A stretch of 64,000 bases of DNA from contig NZ_CP031415.1 in NCBI RefSeq assembly GCF_003367315.1, forward strand, positions 1,238,001-1,302,000, written 5' to 3'. This document shows positions 36,202 to 44,141 of the stretch, one piece after another. Numbering within the stretch: position 1 is the stretch's first letter; every line of letters starts with the position of its first letter. A program made the position numbers and the translations under genes. The notes under the pieces were generated by a model. The model was not told the DNA's origin. It did not search any database and worked only from the letters and a program-made list of their open reading frames with translations. The stretch comes from Saccharospirillum mangrovi. GTDB lineage: Bacteria; Pseudomonadota; Gammaproteobacteria; Pseudomonadales; Natronospirillaceae.

Positions 36202-37626
36202 ATGCAGGCGGTAATGACGGTCGAAGCGATCAAGGCTGCGGAGCAGCATTGGGCGCAGCGCCAGGGTGGCGAGACCTGGTCGCTGATGTTGAAAGCGGGC
36301 CAGGCGGTGGCGCGTCATGCCCGTCGCCATTGGCCGTCGGCACATCGGGTACTGATATTGGCTGGGCGCGGCAATAACGGAGGCGATGGTTATGTGGCTG
36401 CGACCGAATTGTTGTCAGCCGGGCTTGCCGTAGACGTGCTAGCCCCGGCGGGCGAACCACGGTCGGGCAGCGACGCCCAACGTGCACAACAACGGTTTCA
36501 ACAACGCAATGGCACCCTGGTTGATCGATTTGATGCCCAACAGCCCTGGGATTTGATCATTGATGCGGGCTTGGGAACCGGCCATCAGGGCGTGCTGAAA
36601 GCCCCCTGGCCGGCTTTGTTTGAGCAAGTGAGGGCGTTGCAAGTACCGGTCTTGGCGGTCGATGTGCCGTCCGGGCTGGACGCCTCAACCGGCCAGGCCG
36701 ATGGCGCAGCGTTGCCGGCCACGCGCACGCTCAGTTTTATCGCTTGTAAGCCGGGCCTTTTGACCGGCGACGGCCCAGGTCTGGTAGGGCTGTTATTGTT
36801 GGATTCGCTGGGTGTGGAGGCCGACGCGGAACCGTTCGGGCACTTTCTGGATGATGCTCCTGCCTGGCCACCGAGGCCGGCGAATGGTCACAAAGGCCGT
36901 TTTGGTCAGGTAGCGGTATTGGGCGGAGCGCCGGGTTTTACAGGAGCGGGCTTGCTAGCAGCGCGCGCAGCCTTGGCCGCCGGAGCGGGTAGGGTGGTGT
37001 GGCACACCGATGGCAGCGGCGTTCAGGCCGCCTTGGCGACCCAACCGGAATTGATGACGGCCGCGCCAGACGCATCGGCACAAGGTACCTTGGTGCTTGG
37101 TCCCGGCCTGGGTTTGGGCTCCGCTGCGGATTCCCTGTACCAGCGCTATCTCAACCCGGAAACCCAGGGCGTGTTGGATGCCGATGGCCTGACCTGGCTA
37201 TCGCAACAAACCCAGATTCCCGTTATGCCCCACTGGGTGTTGACGCCACATCCTGGCGAAGCCGGCCGGTTACTCGGGTGCGACAGCGCGGCGATTCAAG
37301 CCGACCGGTGTCGGGCTGCGTTGGCCTTGGCGGAGCGGTATCAAAGCGTCGTGGTGTTAAAGGGGGCGGGCAGTGTGGTGGCCTGGAATGGCGAACTGCG
37401 ATTTGTGCATCCAGGTACCGCAGCCATGGCAACGCCGGGCATGGGTGACACCTTGGCTGGCTTGATTGCAGCCTTGATGGCGCAAGGCCAATCGCCCGAT
37501 CAAGCGGCTCAGACCGGTGCCTGGTGGCACGCCTATCTGGCCTGGCAATTGGCGCAGCATCAACGCGTGGTGCTGGCGACCGATGTTATCGCCGCGATTG
37601 CGCGCGCTGATCAGTATTCCGGCTGA
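36202..37626 (+). CDS. nnr: Bifunctional NAD(P)H-hydrate epimerase/dehydratase Nnr
   Basis: A 474-residue fusion of two repair activities for damaged NAD(P)H hydrate. The N-terminal epimerase domain (residues about 1-210) has LAGRGNNGGDGYVAATEL and VDVPSGLDASTG. The C-terminal ADP-dependent dehydratase domain (about 225-470) has KGRFGQVAVLGGAPGFTGAG, LTPHPGEAGRLLG and the GMGDTLAGLIAA motif. The frame extends to 36112, but ATG at 36202 has GAGGG six bases upstream. In E. coli the gene lies beside tsaE; that neighbour is absent here. Confidence 0.95.
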   Translation: MQAVMTVEAIKAAEQHWAQRQGGETWSLMLKAGQAVARHARRHWPSAHRVLILAGRGNNGGDGYVAATELLSAGLAVDVLAPAGEPRSGSDAQRAQQRFQQRNGTLVDRFDAQQPWDLIIDAGLGTGHQGVLKAPWPALFEQVRALQVPVLAVDVPSGLDASTGQADGAALPATRTLSFIACKPGLLTGDGPGLVGLLLLDSLGVEADAEPFGHFLDDAPAWPPRPANGHKGRFGQVAVLGGAPGFTGAGLLAARAALAAGAGRVVWHTDGSGVQAALATQPELMTAAPDASAQGTLVLGPGLGLGSAADSLYQRYLNPETQGVLDADGLTWLSQQTQIPVMPHWVLTPHPGEAGRLLGCDSAAIQADRCRAALALAERYQSVVVLKGAGSVVAWNGELRFVHPGTAAMATPGMGDTLAGLIAALMAQGQSPDQAAQTGAWWHAYLAWQLAQHQRVVLATDVIAAIARADQYSG

Positions 37627-39002
37627 TTGGTCCAGCGTTTGCCCGCGGCGGTGCAGGCATCGGACAGCCGAGTGCGCTGAATGTCGAAGGATTCGCCGCT
37701 GTTTTTCAACGGATTGATGTAATAGAAAACGCGCAGTTCGATATCCAGCTCGGTACAAACGCCCAATAGCGCGCCGCCGTTTTGTTCGACGCTGGAGCAG
37801 CGGGCCGGTGACGTTATGGTTTTGGTCGCCCCGGTCAGCGCCGGAACGCAACTGCCGTAAATACCGCCGTCCAGCGGTTCTTCACACAGATTGATGGAGT
37901 TTTGATCGATCTTGCCCGGATCGGTCGGGCAACTGCCGGCCGCGCCAAAACTGGGGTCCGCCAGAGGGTCCAGGCTGCTCACCTGCAGAATCAGACCCAG
38001 GGTGTTGCGGTTGCCCAGATCGTCGGTCACGGTAACAACCCAGCTGTGTGGTCCGGGCCGCGACACCGGCGCGGTCAAATTGTTTTCATTAAAGCGTTGT
38101 ACGCTGCCGTCCGGTGCCACCAATTCCTGTAGAAAGGTCAACGAACTGCCTGCGGTTGAGTAAGTATCGGAAGCGTCCAGGCGGATCGATCTGGGGGCGC
38201 TGAAGCGGGCGCCAGGGCTGACGTCCAGATGCATTACGATCAAATTGGTGCCACCGGGTTTGGGCACGTTTACGCCCAGAGCATCGTCGGTGACGGCTTT
38301 ACTCAGTGGCGTCGGATAGCCGTTGCCAAACAGATCGACGTAGTTGACGCTGCCGACTGCATTGCCTACGGCGTCACTGACGTCCAAGGTCGCGGCGGTG
38401 GCGGCATAGTGAAAGTGGTCGTGCAGGTTGTCGAGCCAATCGATTGCGGGGTCCGCCAGGTACAAATCGTTGAACGGATCGCGATTCGCTTTCCAGGCTC
38501 CGGCCAGAAAATGGCCCAGGCGTTCACTGGCGACCGCTTGGATATTGGCGCTGAAACTGCTGATTAAGGCCGGCTCGCAGGTCGTGCTTTGGAGGCAGTT
38601 GTCCAATGTCTGGCCAAGATTGAACCGGGACCAGGCATCGAGCAGCGCGGTGGTGGTTGGGTTCAGATTCAGAATGACGTCACTGGTGTTGGTCGAGTGC
38701 CGATACAGGCTGGTCAGCCAGGTGAGCTTGCCATCTTTTTCCGGCACCGCTGCCCGCACCAGTTGAGATTGCGTCAGCGGTAACGTCAGGCGGTAGTTGC
38801 CAACGTTGTTGGCGCGGGTGCAATCGTCGTTGATGCAGACATTGGCCCATTGGCCGGGTCGGCCCAGAGCGACAGTTCCGGCCAGATGATAGAGCTGTAC
38901 CTGGCTGTCACTGCTGCCATTGCCGTCTTCGCTGCACGCACTCAACGCGGCAGCCAGAGCGACCAGAATGGCCGAACGCAGCAAGTGGGAGACAGTAGCC
39001 AT
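37611..39002 (-). CDS. Unknown secreted lipoprotein, about 463 aa
   Basis: A lipoprotein with signal peptide MATVSHLLRSAILVALAAAL and lipobox LSAC, then a Gly/Ser/Asp-rich start. Residues about 40-110 could be a carboxypeptidase-regulatory or Big-like beta domain (LAGTVALGRPGQWANVCIND). Residues about 270-350 have a PKD-like pattern (SIRLDASDTYSTAGSSLTFL, then SWVVTVTDDLGNRNTLGL). Several cysteine pairs occur in the C-terminal 100 residues (CEEPLDGGIYGSC, CSSVEQNGGALLGVC). GAGG stands before the ATG at 39002. Its end overlaps nnr by 16 bases. I do not recognise a named family. Confidence 0.65.
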   Translation of the reverse strand: MATVSHLLRSAILVALAAALSACSEDGNGSSDSQVQLYHLAGTVALGRPGQWANVCINDDCTRANNVGNYRLTLPLTQSQLVRAAVPEKDGKLTWLTSLYRHSTNTSDVILNLNPTTTALLDAWSRFNLGQTLDNCLQSTTCEPALISSFSANIQAVASERLGHFLAGAWKANRDPFNDLYLADPAIDWLDNLHDHFHYAATAATLDVSDAVGNAVGSVNYVDLFGNGYPTPLSKAVTDDALGVNVPKPGGTNLIVMHLDVSPGARFSAPRSIRLDASDTYSTAGSSLTFLQELVAPDGSVQRFNENNLTAPVSRPGPHSWVVTVTDDLGNRNTLGLILQVSSLDPLADPSFGAAGSCPTDPGKIDQNSINLCEEPLDGGIYGSCVPALTGATKTITSPARCSSVEQNGGALLGVCTELDIELRVFYYINPLKNSGESFDIQRTRLSDACTAAGKRWTNQPEY

Positions 39003-39152
39003 GATCAACCTCAACAGCGGTTGCTCTATAGATCGGTCTGTCGGCGCCGAACTTGAGTTGTGCGTCGCACCGGGCACCGCTTTTCGGCTACACTGTGACG
39101 CGGCCCGGCCCTGGCTGGAATCGGGCTCCAGCTGTTCCCGAAGAGGTCCCTT

Positions 39153-40607
39153 GTGAACTGGATGATCATACCCGACGCGCCCCTGTGGTCGGCGCTGGTG
39201 ATATTGTTACTGGCTTTGGTGCTGCTCTATGCGGCGCGCCTGCCTGTGCACCGTTTGGTGCAGCGGCTGTCCCGGCTGGTGACGTCGTTATTGCGTCTGT
39301 ACGGCCGTTCGCTGGCAGCGCTGGCCGATCAGGTTCGGTTGCGCAATCGTGAAGTCCTGCTGGAACTCGGTCGCAGCCGCGAAGAACGCCGTTTGGAGCG
39401 TCATTTTCATCAGGTGAAACGTCTGGTCGAGCGCGATCTGGCGCGTTTCCCCGATCTGCAACAAGCCATCAGCCGCCACATCGCGCAATTGGAAGACGAT
39501 TACTACCGCACCGCCGAAACGCCACCACCGGCACCAGACTGGCTGGACGCCATCGACAAGGTGGTGCATCTGCGTGAAATTCAGTCCGGCAACCCGGTGG
39601 TGTCCAAAGTTCTGGCGGACCTGGAATCCAAACTGCACCGGCAGCACGAACAATCACTTGAAGATTTTCGCCGTGGCATGCAGCAGCGCCACCGGCTGTT
39701 GCATTCGATGATGCCGCACTGGCGCAAACTCAATCACGAAGTCGAAGACGTCGGTCGCGGTATGCGCGGCCTGCTCAATCAGGCGGCGCACATCGACCAG
39801 CACTATCGGCAATACCGCGCGTTGCGCAGCCATTCCGACCGCATTGAAAAATTGCAGCGTGTTTCCGTGTTTGGTCAGTTCATGCTGGCCAGCTTGCTGT
39901 TGTCCGCCTGGGCCTTAGTGGGCTGGCTGAACGTCCGGTTGATTCGCCCGGCGTTTGAATCGACCGCCATCGCCGAGCCCATTTTGGGGTCGATCACCTG
40001 GGCCGATTTGTCCGCCTGGGCGCTGGTGTTGGTGATCGCCATGCTCGGCACCTTGTTGCTTGAAGCGCTGCAAATTACGCGCATCTTCACCAGTTTTTCC
40101 TTTCTTGATGACCGTCGCCGACGTTGGGTGTTTTGGTCCGTGGTCACCGCGCTGGTGGTATTGGCGTTGAGTCAGGCTGGTCTGGTATTTCTGCACGAGC
40201 GCATGCAAACCGTCCCGGAACTGTACCATCGCCTTATCGCATACCCGGTGGTGGTTTATGAGGCTCCGTTGATTGATCAAGGCGTGCCATTACTGGCGCG
40301 CATGCTGCTCGGACCTGTGCTGACCTTCCTGCTGATGTTCGCCATCGTGCCGCTGGAGCGATGGGTCGAAAACGGCCGCATTTTGCTTGGCGATGTACTG
40401 GTGGCGGGGCTGCGTTTTATGTCGCTCGTGGTAAGGCTGCTGGCGTCGTTGATTCGCAACAGCCTGGCGCTGCTACTGGCCGCTTATGATGTGCTGATCA
40501 GCTTGCCGCTGTGGCTGGAAAATCTCTGGCTGCAAGTGCGCAAACAGCGTCACCTGAACAAGGACATGTCGCCGGAAAGCACACAAGTAGGAGTCAATTC
40601 GCGGTAA
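39153..40607 (+). CDS. Unknown membrane protein with long cytosolic coiled coil
   Basis: A 484-residue protein. One N-terminal helix (SALVILLLALVLLYAARL) is followed by about 200 residues of charged helix (residues about 45-235), rich in R, E, H and Q and likely coiled. Then come four to five helices: FGQFMLASLLLSAWALVGWL, ADLSAWALVLVIAMLGTLLL, WVFWSVVTALVVLALSQAGL and LGPVLTFLLMFAIVPLE, plus a last hydrophobic stretch. The layout recalls mechanosensitive-channel-like or envelope-stress proteins, but I see no diagnostic motif. Neighbours do not point to a role. Confidence 0.6.
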   Translation: MNWMIIPDAPLWSALVILLLALVLLYAARLPVHRLVQRLSRLVTSLLRLYGRSLAALADQVRLRNREVLLELGRSREERRLERHFHQVKRLVERDLARFPDLQQAISRHIAQLEDDYYRTAETPPPAPDWLDAIDKVVHLREIQSGNPVVSKVLADLESKLHRQHEQSLEDFRRGMQQRHRLLHSMMPHWRKLNHEVEDVGRGMRGLLNQAAHIDQHYRQYRALRSHSDRIEKLQRVSVFGQFMLASLLLSAWALVGWLNVRLIRPAFESTAIAEPILGSITWADLSAWALVLVIAMLGTLLLEALQITRIFTSFSFLDDRRRRWVFWSVVTALVVLALSQAGLVFLHERMQTVPELYHRLIAYPVVVYEAPLIDQGVPLLARMLLGPVLTFLLMFAIVPLERWVENGRILLGDVLVAGLRFMSLVVRLLASLIRNSLALLLAAYDVLISLPLWLENLWLQVRKQRHLNKDMSPESTQVGVNSR

Positions 40608-40789
40608 ACGCGGTGGAGTTGACGACTTTCATCAGGTTACACTGGCGCGCGCTTTTGCTGGGCGGCGTTTTTTTTTATGGCCCAAAAAAAGTGAACGCCG
40701 AGGGTGACATTGCCCTTCTCAATACTGGAAGACGGATGTGTGGCTTGTATTGGTATTGGTCGCTCCGCTTCCCTCGACTGGATGTTTTT

Positions 40790-41101
40790 ATGTCTCTGAC
40801 AAGCCTGAAACACGCCGTATTTGCTGCCGCAGCCACCTTAGTTCTGGCGACTCCGGTCATGGCCGACGACCTGGACACCGATGAAGCGGTTGCCTCTTAC
40901 GGCATCGGTTACGGTTTCGCCAACAGCCTGCTGCAGCAAACCGAGGGCGTGACCCTGGATGCCGACGCCATGGAAGCTGGCCTGCGTGCCGCCATGGCAG
41001 GTGAAGAAAGTGAATTGAGCAATGCCGACATCAACGCTGCCATCCAAGCATTGCAGCAACAACTGCAAGCGCAGCAATCGGCGCCGGAAGAAGGAAACTA
41101 A
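40790..41101 (+). CDS. Stand-alone FKBP N-terminal (dimerisation) domain protein, no isomerase domain
   Basis: A 103-residue exported protein with signal peptide MSLTSLKHAVFAAAATLVLA-TPVMA, then DLDTDEAVASYGIGYGFA and a helical Q-rich tail. The mature part is the N-terminal domain of FkpA/FklB/Mip-type isomerases. It matches the next gene closely: the first 18 mature residues are identical in both. The C-terminal FK506-binding domain is wholly absent and the gene ends with its own stop one base before the next ATG. The open frame continues 5' to 40511, but ATG at 40790 gives the signal peptide. It may form heterodimers with the downstream enzyme. Confidence 0.8.
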   Translation: MSLTSLKHAVFAAAATLVLATPVMADDLDTDEAVASYGIGYGFANSLLQQTEGVTLDADAMEAGLRAAMAGEESELSNADINAAIQALQQQLQAQQSAPEEGN

Positions 41102-41102
41102 G

Positions 41103-41825
41103 ATGCAATTGATGGTTGTACGCAAACGCATGATCGCAGGCGCGGCTGTGCTGGCGCTCACTGGCTCCGTTTTGGCAGCCGATCTGGATACCGATGAAGC
41201 CGTGGCGTCTTATGGCATTGGTTACGGTTTTGCCAGCAATCTGCTGCAACAGACGCAAGGTCTGGAATTGGATGTCGATGCGTTGGTTGCCGGCGTTCGT
41301 GCGGCGATGGACGGTGAAGTCAGCGAGTTAACTGACGATCAGATCGACACCGCTGTCCAGGCGTTGCAGCAGAAGCAGCAGGCGGCCATGGCCGAACAGC
41401 AGGCTGAGCGTCAGGCGGTGATCGAAGCCACCAAAGCCGAAGGCGCCGAATTCCTCGCCAGAAACGCAGAGCGCGATGGCGTCGTTGTGACCGATTCCGG
41501 CCTGCAATACGAAATTCTGAACCAGACTGACGAAGGCGCGTCGCCGACCGCTGAAGACACCGTTCGGGTTCATTACCACGGTACCCTGATGGACGGCACC
41601 GTCTTTGACAGCTCGGTCGATCGCGGCGAGCCGATTGAGTTCCCGCTCAGTGGCGTGATCTCCGGCTGGACCGAAGGCGTTCAGCTAATGTCCGAAGGCG
41701 ACAAGTTCAAGTTCTACATCCCGTCCGACCTGGCTTACGGCGATCGCAGCCCAAGCCGCTCAATCCCGGCCGGTTCCATGTTGATCTTTGAAGTGGAATT
41801 GCTGAACGTAGTCAGCGCTAACTGA
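41103..41825 (+). CDS. FKBP-type peptidyl-prolyl isomerase (FklB/FkpA/Mip-like), exported
   Basis: A 240-residue periplasmic isomerase and chaperone. The signal peptide MQLMVVRKRMIAGAAVLALT ends near SVLA. An N-terminal dimerisation helix domain (DLDTDEAVASYGIGYGFA to about residue 105, ending in a Q/A-rich helix) precedes the FKBP domain. That domain contains VRVHYHGTLMDGTVFDSS, GVISGWTEGVQLM and YIPSDLAYGDR. AAGGA precedes the ATG at 41103. It is co-directional and nearly contiguous with its domain-only paralogue, and is followed by a strong bidirectional terminator. Confidence 0.93.
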   Translation: MQLMVVRKRMIAGAAVLALTGSVLAADLDTDEAVASYGIGYGFASNLLQQTQGLELDVDALVAGVRAAMDGEVSELTDDQIDTAVQALQQKQQAAMAEQQAERQAVIEATKAEGAEFLARNAERDGVVVTDSGLQYEILNQTDEGASPTAEDTVRVHYHGTLMDGTVFDSSVDRGEPIEFPLSGVISGWTEGVQLMSEGDKFKFYIPSDLAYGDRSPSRSIPAGSMLIFEVELLNVVSAN

Positions 41826-41894
41826 TTGCCGTCCCTGCATTGCCCGGTTCGCCAGGCCATGCAGGGCGGTCGTTCGAATCCAAAATTCGGACAC

Positions 41895-41928
41895 AAAAAA
41901 GGGCGTTCCATCGGAACGCCCTTTTTTT
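41895..41928. terminator. Bidirectional rho-independent terminator
   Basis: AAAAAAGGGCGTTCC, loop ATC, GGAACGCCCTTTTTTT: a perfect stem with A and T tracts on the two sides. It serves the FKBP genes on the plus strand and the tRNA-Asn pair on the minus strand. Confidence 0.92.
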
Positions 41929-41967
41929 ATCAATGCGCTGACTGACTTCAACACACCGACGGGAATT

Positions 41968-42043
41968 TGGCTCCTCGAGCAGGACTCGAACCTGCGACCA
42001 ATAGATTAACAGTCTACTGCTCTACCAACTGAGCTATCGAGGA
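41968..42043 (-). tRNA. tRNA-Asn (GUU), copy 1
   Basis: A 76-base cloverleaf on the minus strand. The acceptor TCCTCGA pairs with TCGAGGA, discriminator G and encoded CCA follow. The anticodon loop CTGTTAA gives GTT. The D- and T-arms match those of the tRNA-Lys genes in this window almost exactly. Confidence 0.98.
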
Positions 42044-42052
42044 AGATAGCGT

Positions 42053-42128
42053 TGGCTCCCCGAGCAGGACTCGAACCTGCGACCAATAGATTAACAGTCT
42101 ACTGCTCTACCAACTGAGCTATCAGGGA
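42053..42128 (-). tRNA. tRNA-Asn (GUU), copy 2, altered acceptor stem
   Basis: Same body as copy 1, but the acceptor stem is TCCCTGA with TCGGGGA, so one pair (5-68) is a T-G wobble. CCA is encoded. It is the promoter-proximal copy of the pair. Confidence 0.96.
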
Positions 42129-42140
42129 ACAACGGCGCGT

Positions 42141-42168
42141 ATTCTAGAGGAAGATGCCCGGGTGTCAA
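42141..42168 (-). promoter_or_regulatory. Strong sigma70 promoter of the tRNA-Asn genes
   Basis: On the minus strand TTGACA (42163-42168), a 16-base spacer and TAGAAT (42141-42146). The -10 ends 13 bases before the 5' end of tRNA-Asn copy 2. Confidence 0.8.
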
Positions 42169-42356
42169 GCGTTAGGCCTTTGTTTTTTTTAGGGTTTTTG
42201 GCTTTGTGGCAGCAATGGTTTTCGCCGGTTTTGCTCAGGCATAACGGGCCTGAAACGGCGATCGGCGCCATCTTTAAGCGCTGAATCAAAATGGGCACGA
42301 AAACTGCTCAAGGAGAGGGCTAGGCTGAAAAGCGTCAAAAAACTAACGAGGAAACC

Positions 42357-42887
42357 ATGATTACGCTGGAAATGATCGATACCGGTGTCAAAATCGCCGG
42401 CGGTGTGCTGGTCAGCGCGCTGATATTTTGGCTCTACCTGCGTCGCCATCGCACCCTGGACCAGAAGATTGTCGAAGACGTGCGCAAGCGCCGCGAGTTG
42501 CTTGAGCGCGTTGCCGCCAACGTCGGTCGCGTGCATCACGTCTATCAGCAGTATCTGGGTTTGGCCACGGAATTCACCCGCTATGGCCAGCAGTGGCCGC
42601 GCACCCGGCGCGAGGAAATGTCGCGCGTCGGGCAGGAACTGGCCGATGTGTTCCGCGAACTGACCGAAGCCGAAAGCACGCTGTTGCTGCTGGGCGAGAA
42701 AAAACTCGAACGCACGCTGCGCATCTACGGTTCGAAGATTGTGAATCTGCGCCGTCAGGTTCACGCTGAAAAGCAGCAGTTCAGCGGCGAAGAAATGCAT
42801 GTTATCGACGAAGTCAAAAAGGAGATTTCTCAGTTGCGCGAAAGCTTTTTTGACAACCTGTCCAGCCGTTACATGCCGCGTGCCTGA
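42357..42887 (+). CDS. Unknown membrane-anchored coiled-coil protein
   Basis: A 176-residue protein with one N-terminal helix (VKIAGGVLVSALIFWLYLR) and then about 140 residues of charged helix with a high R/E/L content, probably coiled (KRRELLERVAANVGRVHHVY and GEKKLERTLRIYGSKIVNLR). No enzymatic motif is visible. ATG at 42357 is preceded by GAGGA. Its stop overlaps the start of a 35-residue membrane ORF (TGATG), so the two are translationally coupled and may work together. Confidence 0.65.
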   Translation: MITLEMIDTGVKIAGGVLVSALIFWLYLRRHRTLDQKIVEDVRKRRELLERVAANVGRVHHVYQQYLGLATEFTRYGQQWPRTRREEMSRVGQELADVFRELTEAESTLLLLGEKKLERTLRIYGSKIVNLRRQVHAEKQQFSGEEMHVIDEVKKEISQLRESFFDNLSSRYMPRA

Positions 42888-42994
42888 TGGCTAAGAAACC
42901 CTGTCGTCGTTGCCAGCAGATTCGTTACACCGGCTTTGTGCTGGCGGCGTTGATGTTGCTCGGCTATGGATTGTTGCGCGCCCTCGGCGGTTGA
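42887..42994 (+). CDS. 35-residue membrane microprotein with CxxC
   Basis: A 36-codon frame starting in the overlap TGATG with the previous gene. MAKKPCRRCQQIRYTGFVLA followed by ALMLLGYGLLRALGG: a basic start with C-x2-C, then one hydrophobic helix, then the stop. A C-R-R-C pair just before a membrane helix suggests metal or thiol binding, but nothing proves it. I know no named family. The coupling to the upstream gene is the main evidence that it is real. Confidence 0.55.
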   Translation: MAKKPCRRCQQIRYTGFVLAALMLLGYGLLRALGG

Positions 42995-43155
42995 GTGGCG
43001 CCCGGCAATCGCTTTGCGTAGAATGCCCGGCCTCACGCCGTCCGGGCCATTGTGATTGGCTGCGCATGTCATGCCAGCCGTGGGTGTTTTTTTCATTGAA
43101 TTGTCATTGAACTGACACCCAGCAAAAGGCTCCGGACGCTTTCGGCACAGGTGTC

Positions 43156-44139
43156 TTGGCAGTGACGCACGACGATCTCGAATACTCTCCCTATGTGGCC
43201 GGACTGGGGCTGTCCAACGGTCATTTGCAGTCCATTCTGCCTTCGCTGGCGCGTCGCATCAGCGTGCCGTTTGAACGCCAGCGTCTGGAACTCGACGATG
43301 GCGATTTCCTGCTGGTCGATGAACTCGCTGTCGAAACCCCCGACGCGCCGCTGGTGATCATCAGTCACGGCCTGGAAGGCAATAGCCATCGCGCTTACGT
43401 GCAGGGCATGGCGCGCCATTTTCACGACGCCGGCTGGCACGTCTACGCCTGGAACTTCCGCAGTTGCGGCGGCGAAATGAACCGGCTGCCAAGGTTTTAT
43501 CACAGCGGCGCGATTGACGATTTACGCGCCGTCATTCGCTCAGGTATTGAGCGCGGCTTCAAGCACATCTTTCTGGTCGGGTTCAGCATGGGCGGCAACC
43601 AGACGGTACTGACGCTGGCCGAGCCGGATCTGGAAGCGGAAGTCATCGGTGGTGTCGGTTTCAGCGTGCCGCTGGATTTGGCCGCTTGCGCCGACCAATT
43701 AGCCAAGCCTGCGCAGTCCATCTACATGCGACGTTTCCTCAACGATTTGCGCGTCAAGATTGCCGACAAGGCCGAACGCTTCCCGAACCTGATCAGCCTG
43801 GACGGCTACGACCAGATACGCACCTTTCGTCAATTCGATGATCGCTACACCGCGCCGCTGCACGGTTTTCGCGACGCTCAGGATTACTGGCAGCGCTGTT
43901 CCTCGCGCGCGGTGCTCAACCGCTTGCAACGTCCGACACTGGTGGTCAACGCGCTTAACGATCCATTTTTGGCCGATGCCTGTTTTCAGCGGCCGTCCGA
44001 CGCTTCGGCTCATTTCCTGCTCGAAACCCCGCCGCGCGGCGGCCATTGCGGTTTTATCCGCTGGCGCCTGAACCAACCGCTGTGGTCGGAAAAACGCGCA
44101 CGCGCCTTTGCTCAGGCGCTGTTGAGCGATCGGGTCTGA
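43156..44139 (+). CDS. yheT: YheT-family alpha/beta hydrolase
   Basis: A 327-residue hydrolase with the early signature GLSNGHLQSILPSLARR and VIISHGLEGNSHRAYVQGMA (oxyanion region). The nucleophile elbow is VGFSMGGNQT. Late aspartate (NALNDPFLADACF) and histidine (RGGHCGFI) complete a catalytic triad. The family (YheT, ABHD1/3-like) hydrolyses esters or lipids, with natural substrate unknown in bacteria. TTG at 43156 or GTG at 43162 may start it. It is followed after 2 bases by rlmM. Confidence 0.88.
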   Translation: MAVTHDDLEYSPYVAGLGLSNGHLQSILPSLARRISVPFERQRLELDDGDFLLVDELAVETPDAPLVIISHGLEGNSHRAYVQGMARHFHDAGWHVYAWNFRSCGGEMNRLPRFYHSGAIDDLRAVIRSGIERGFKHIFLVGFSMGGNQTVLTLAEPDLEAEVIGGVGFSVPLDLAACADQLAKPAQSIYMRRFLNDLRVKIADKAERFPNLISLDGYDQIRTFRQFDDRYTAPLHGFRDAQDYWQRCSSRAVLNRLQRPTLVVNALNDPFLADACFQRPSDASAHFLLETPPRGGHCGFIRWRLNQPLWSEKRARAFAQALLSDRV

Positions 44140-44141
44140 CC

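Noticed and set aside
40660-40720. T-rich and A-rich tracts before the short FKBP gene as a terminator
   Set aside because: GGCGTT...AACGCC can pair across the tracts, but the loop is long and the stem poor, so I did not call it.
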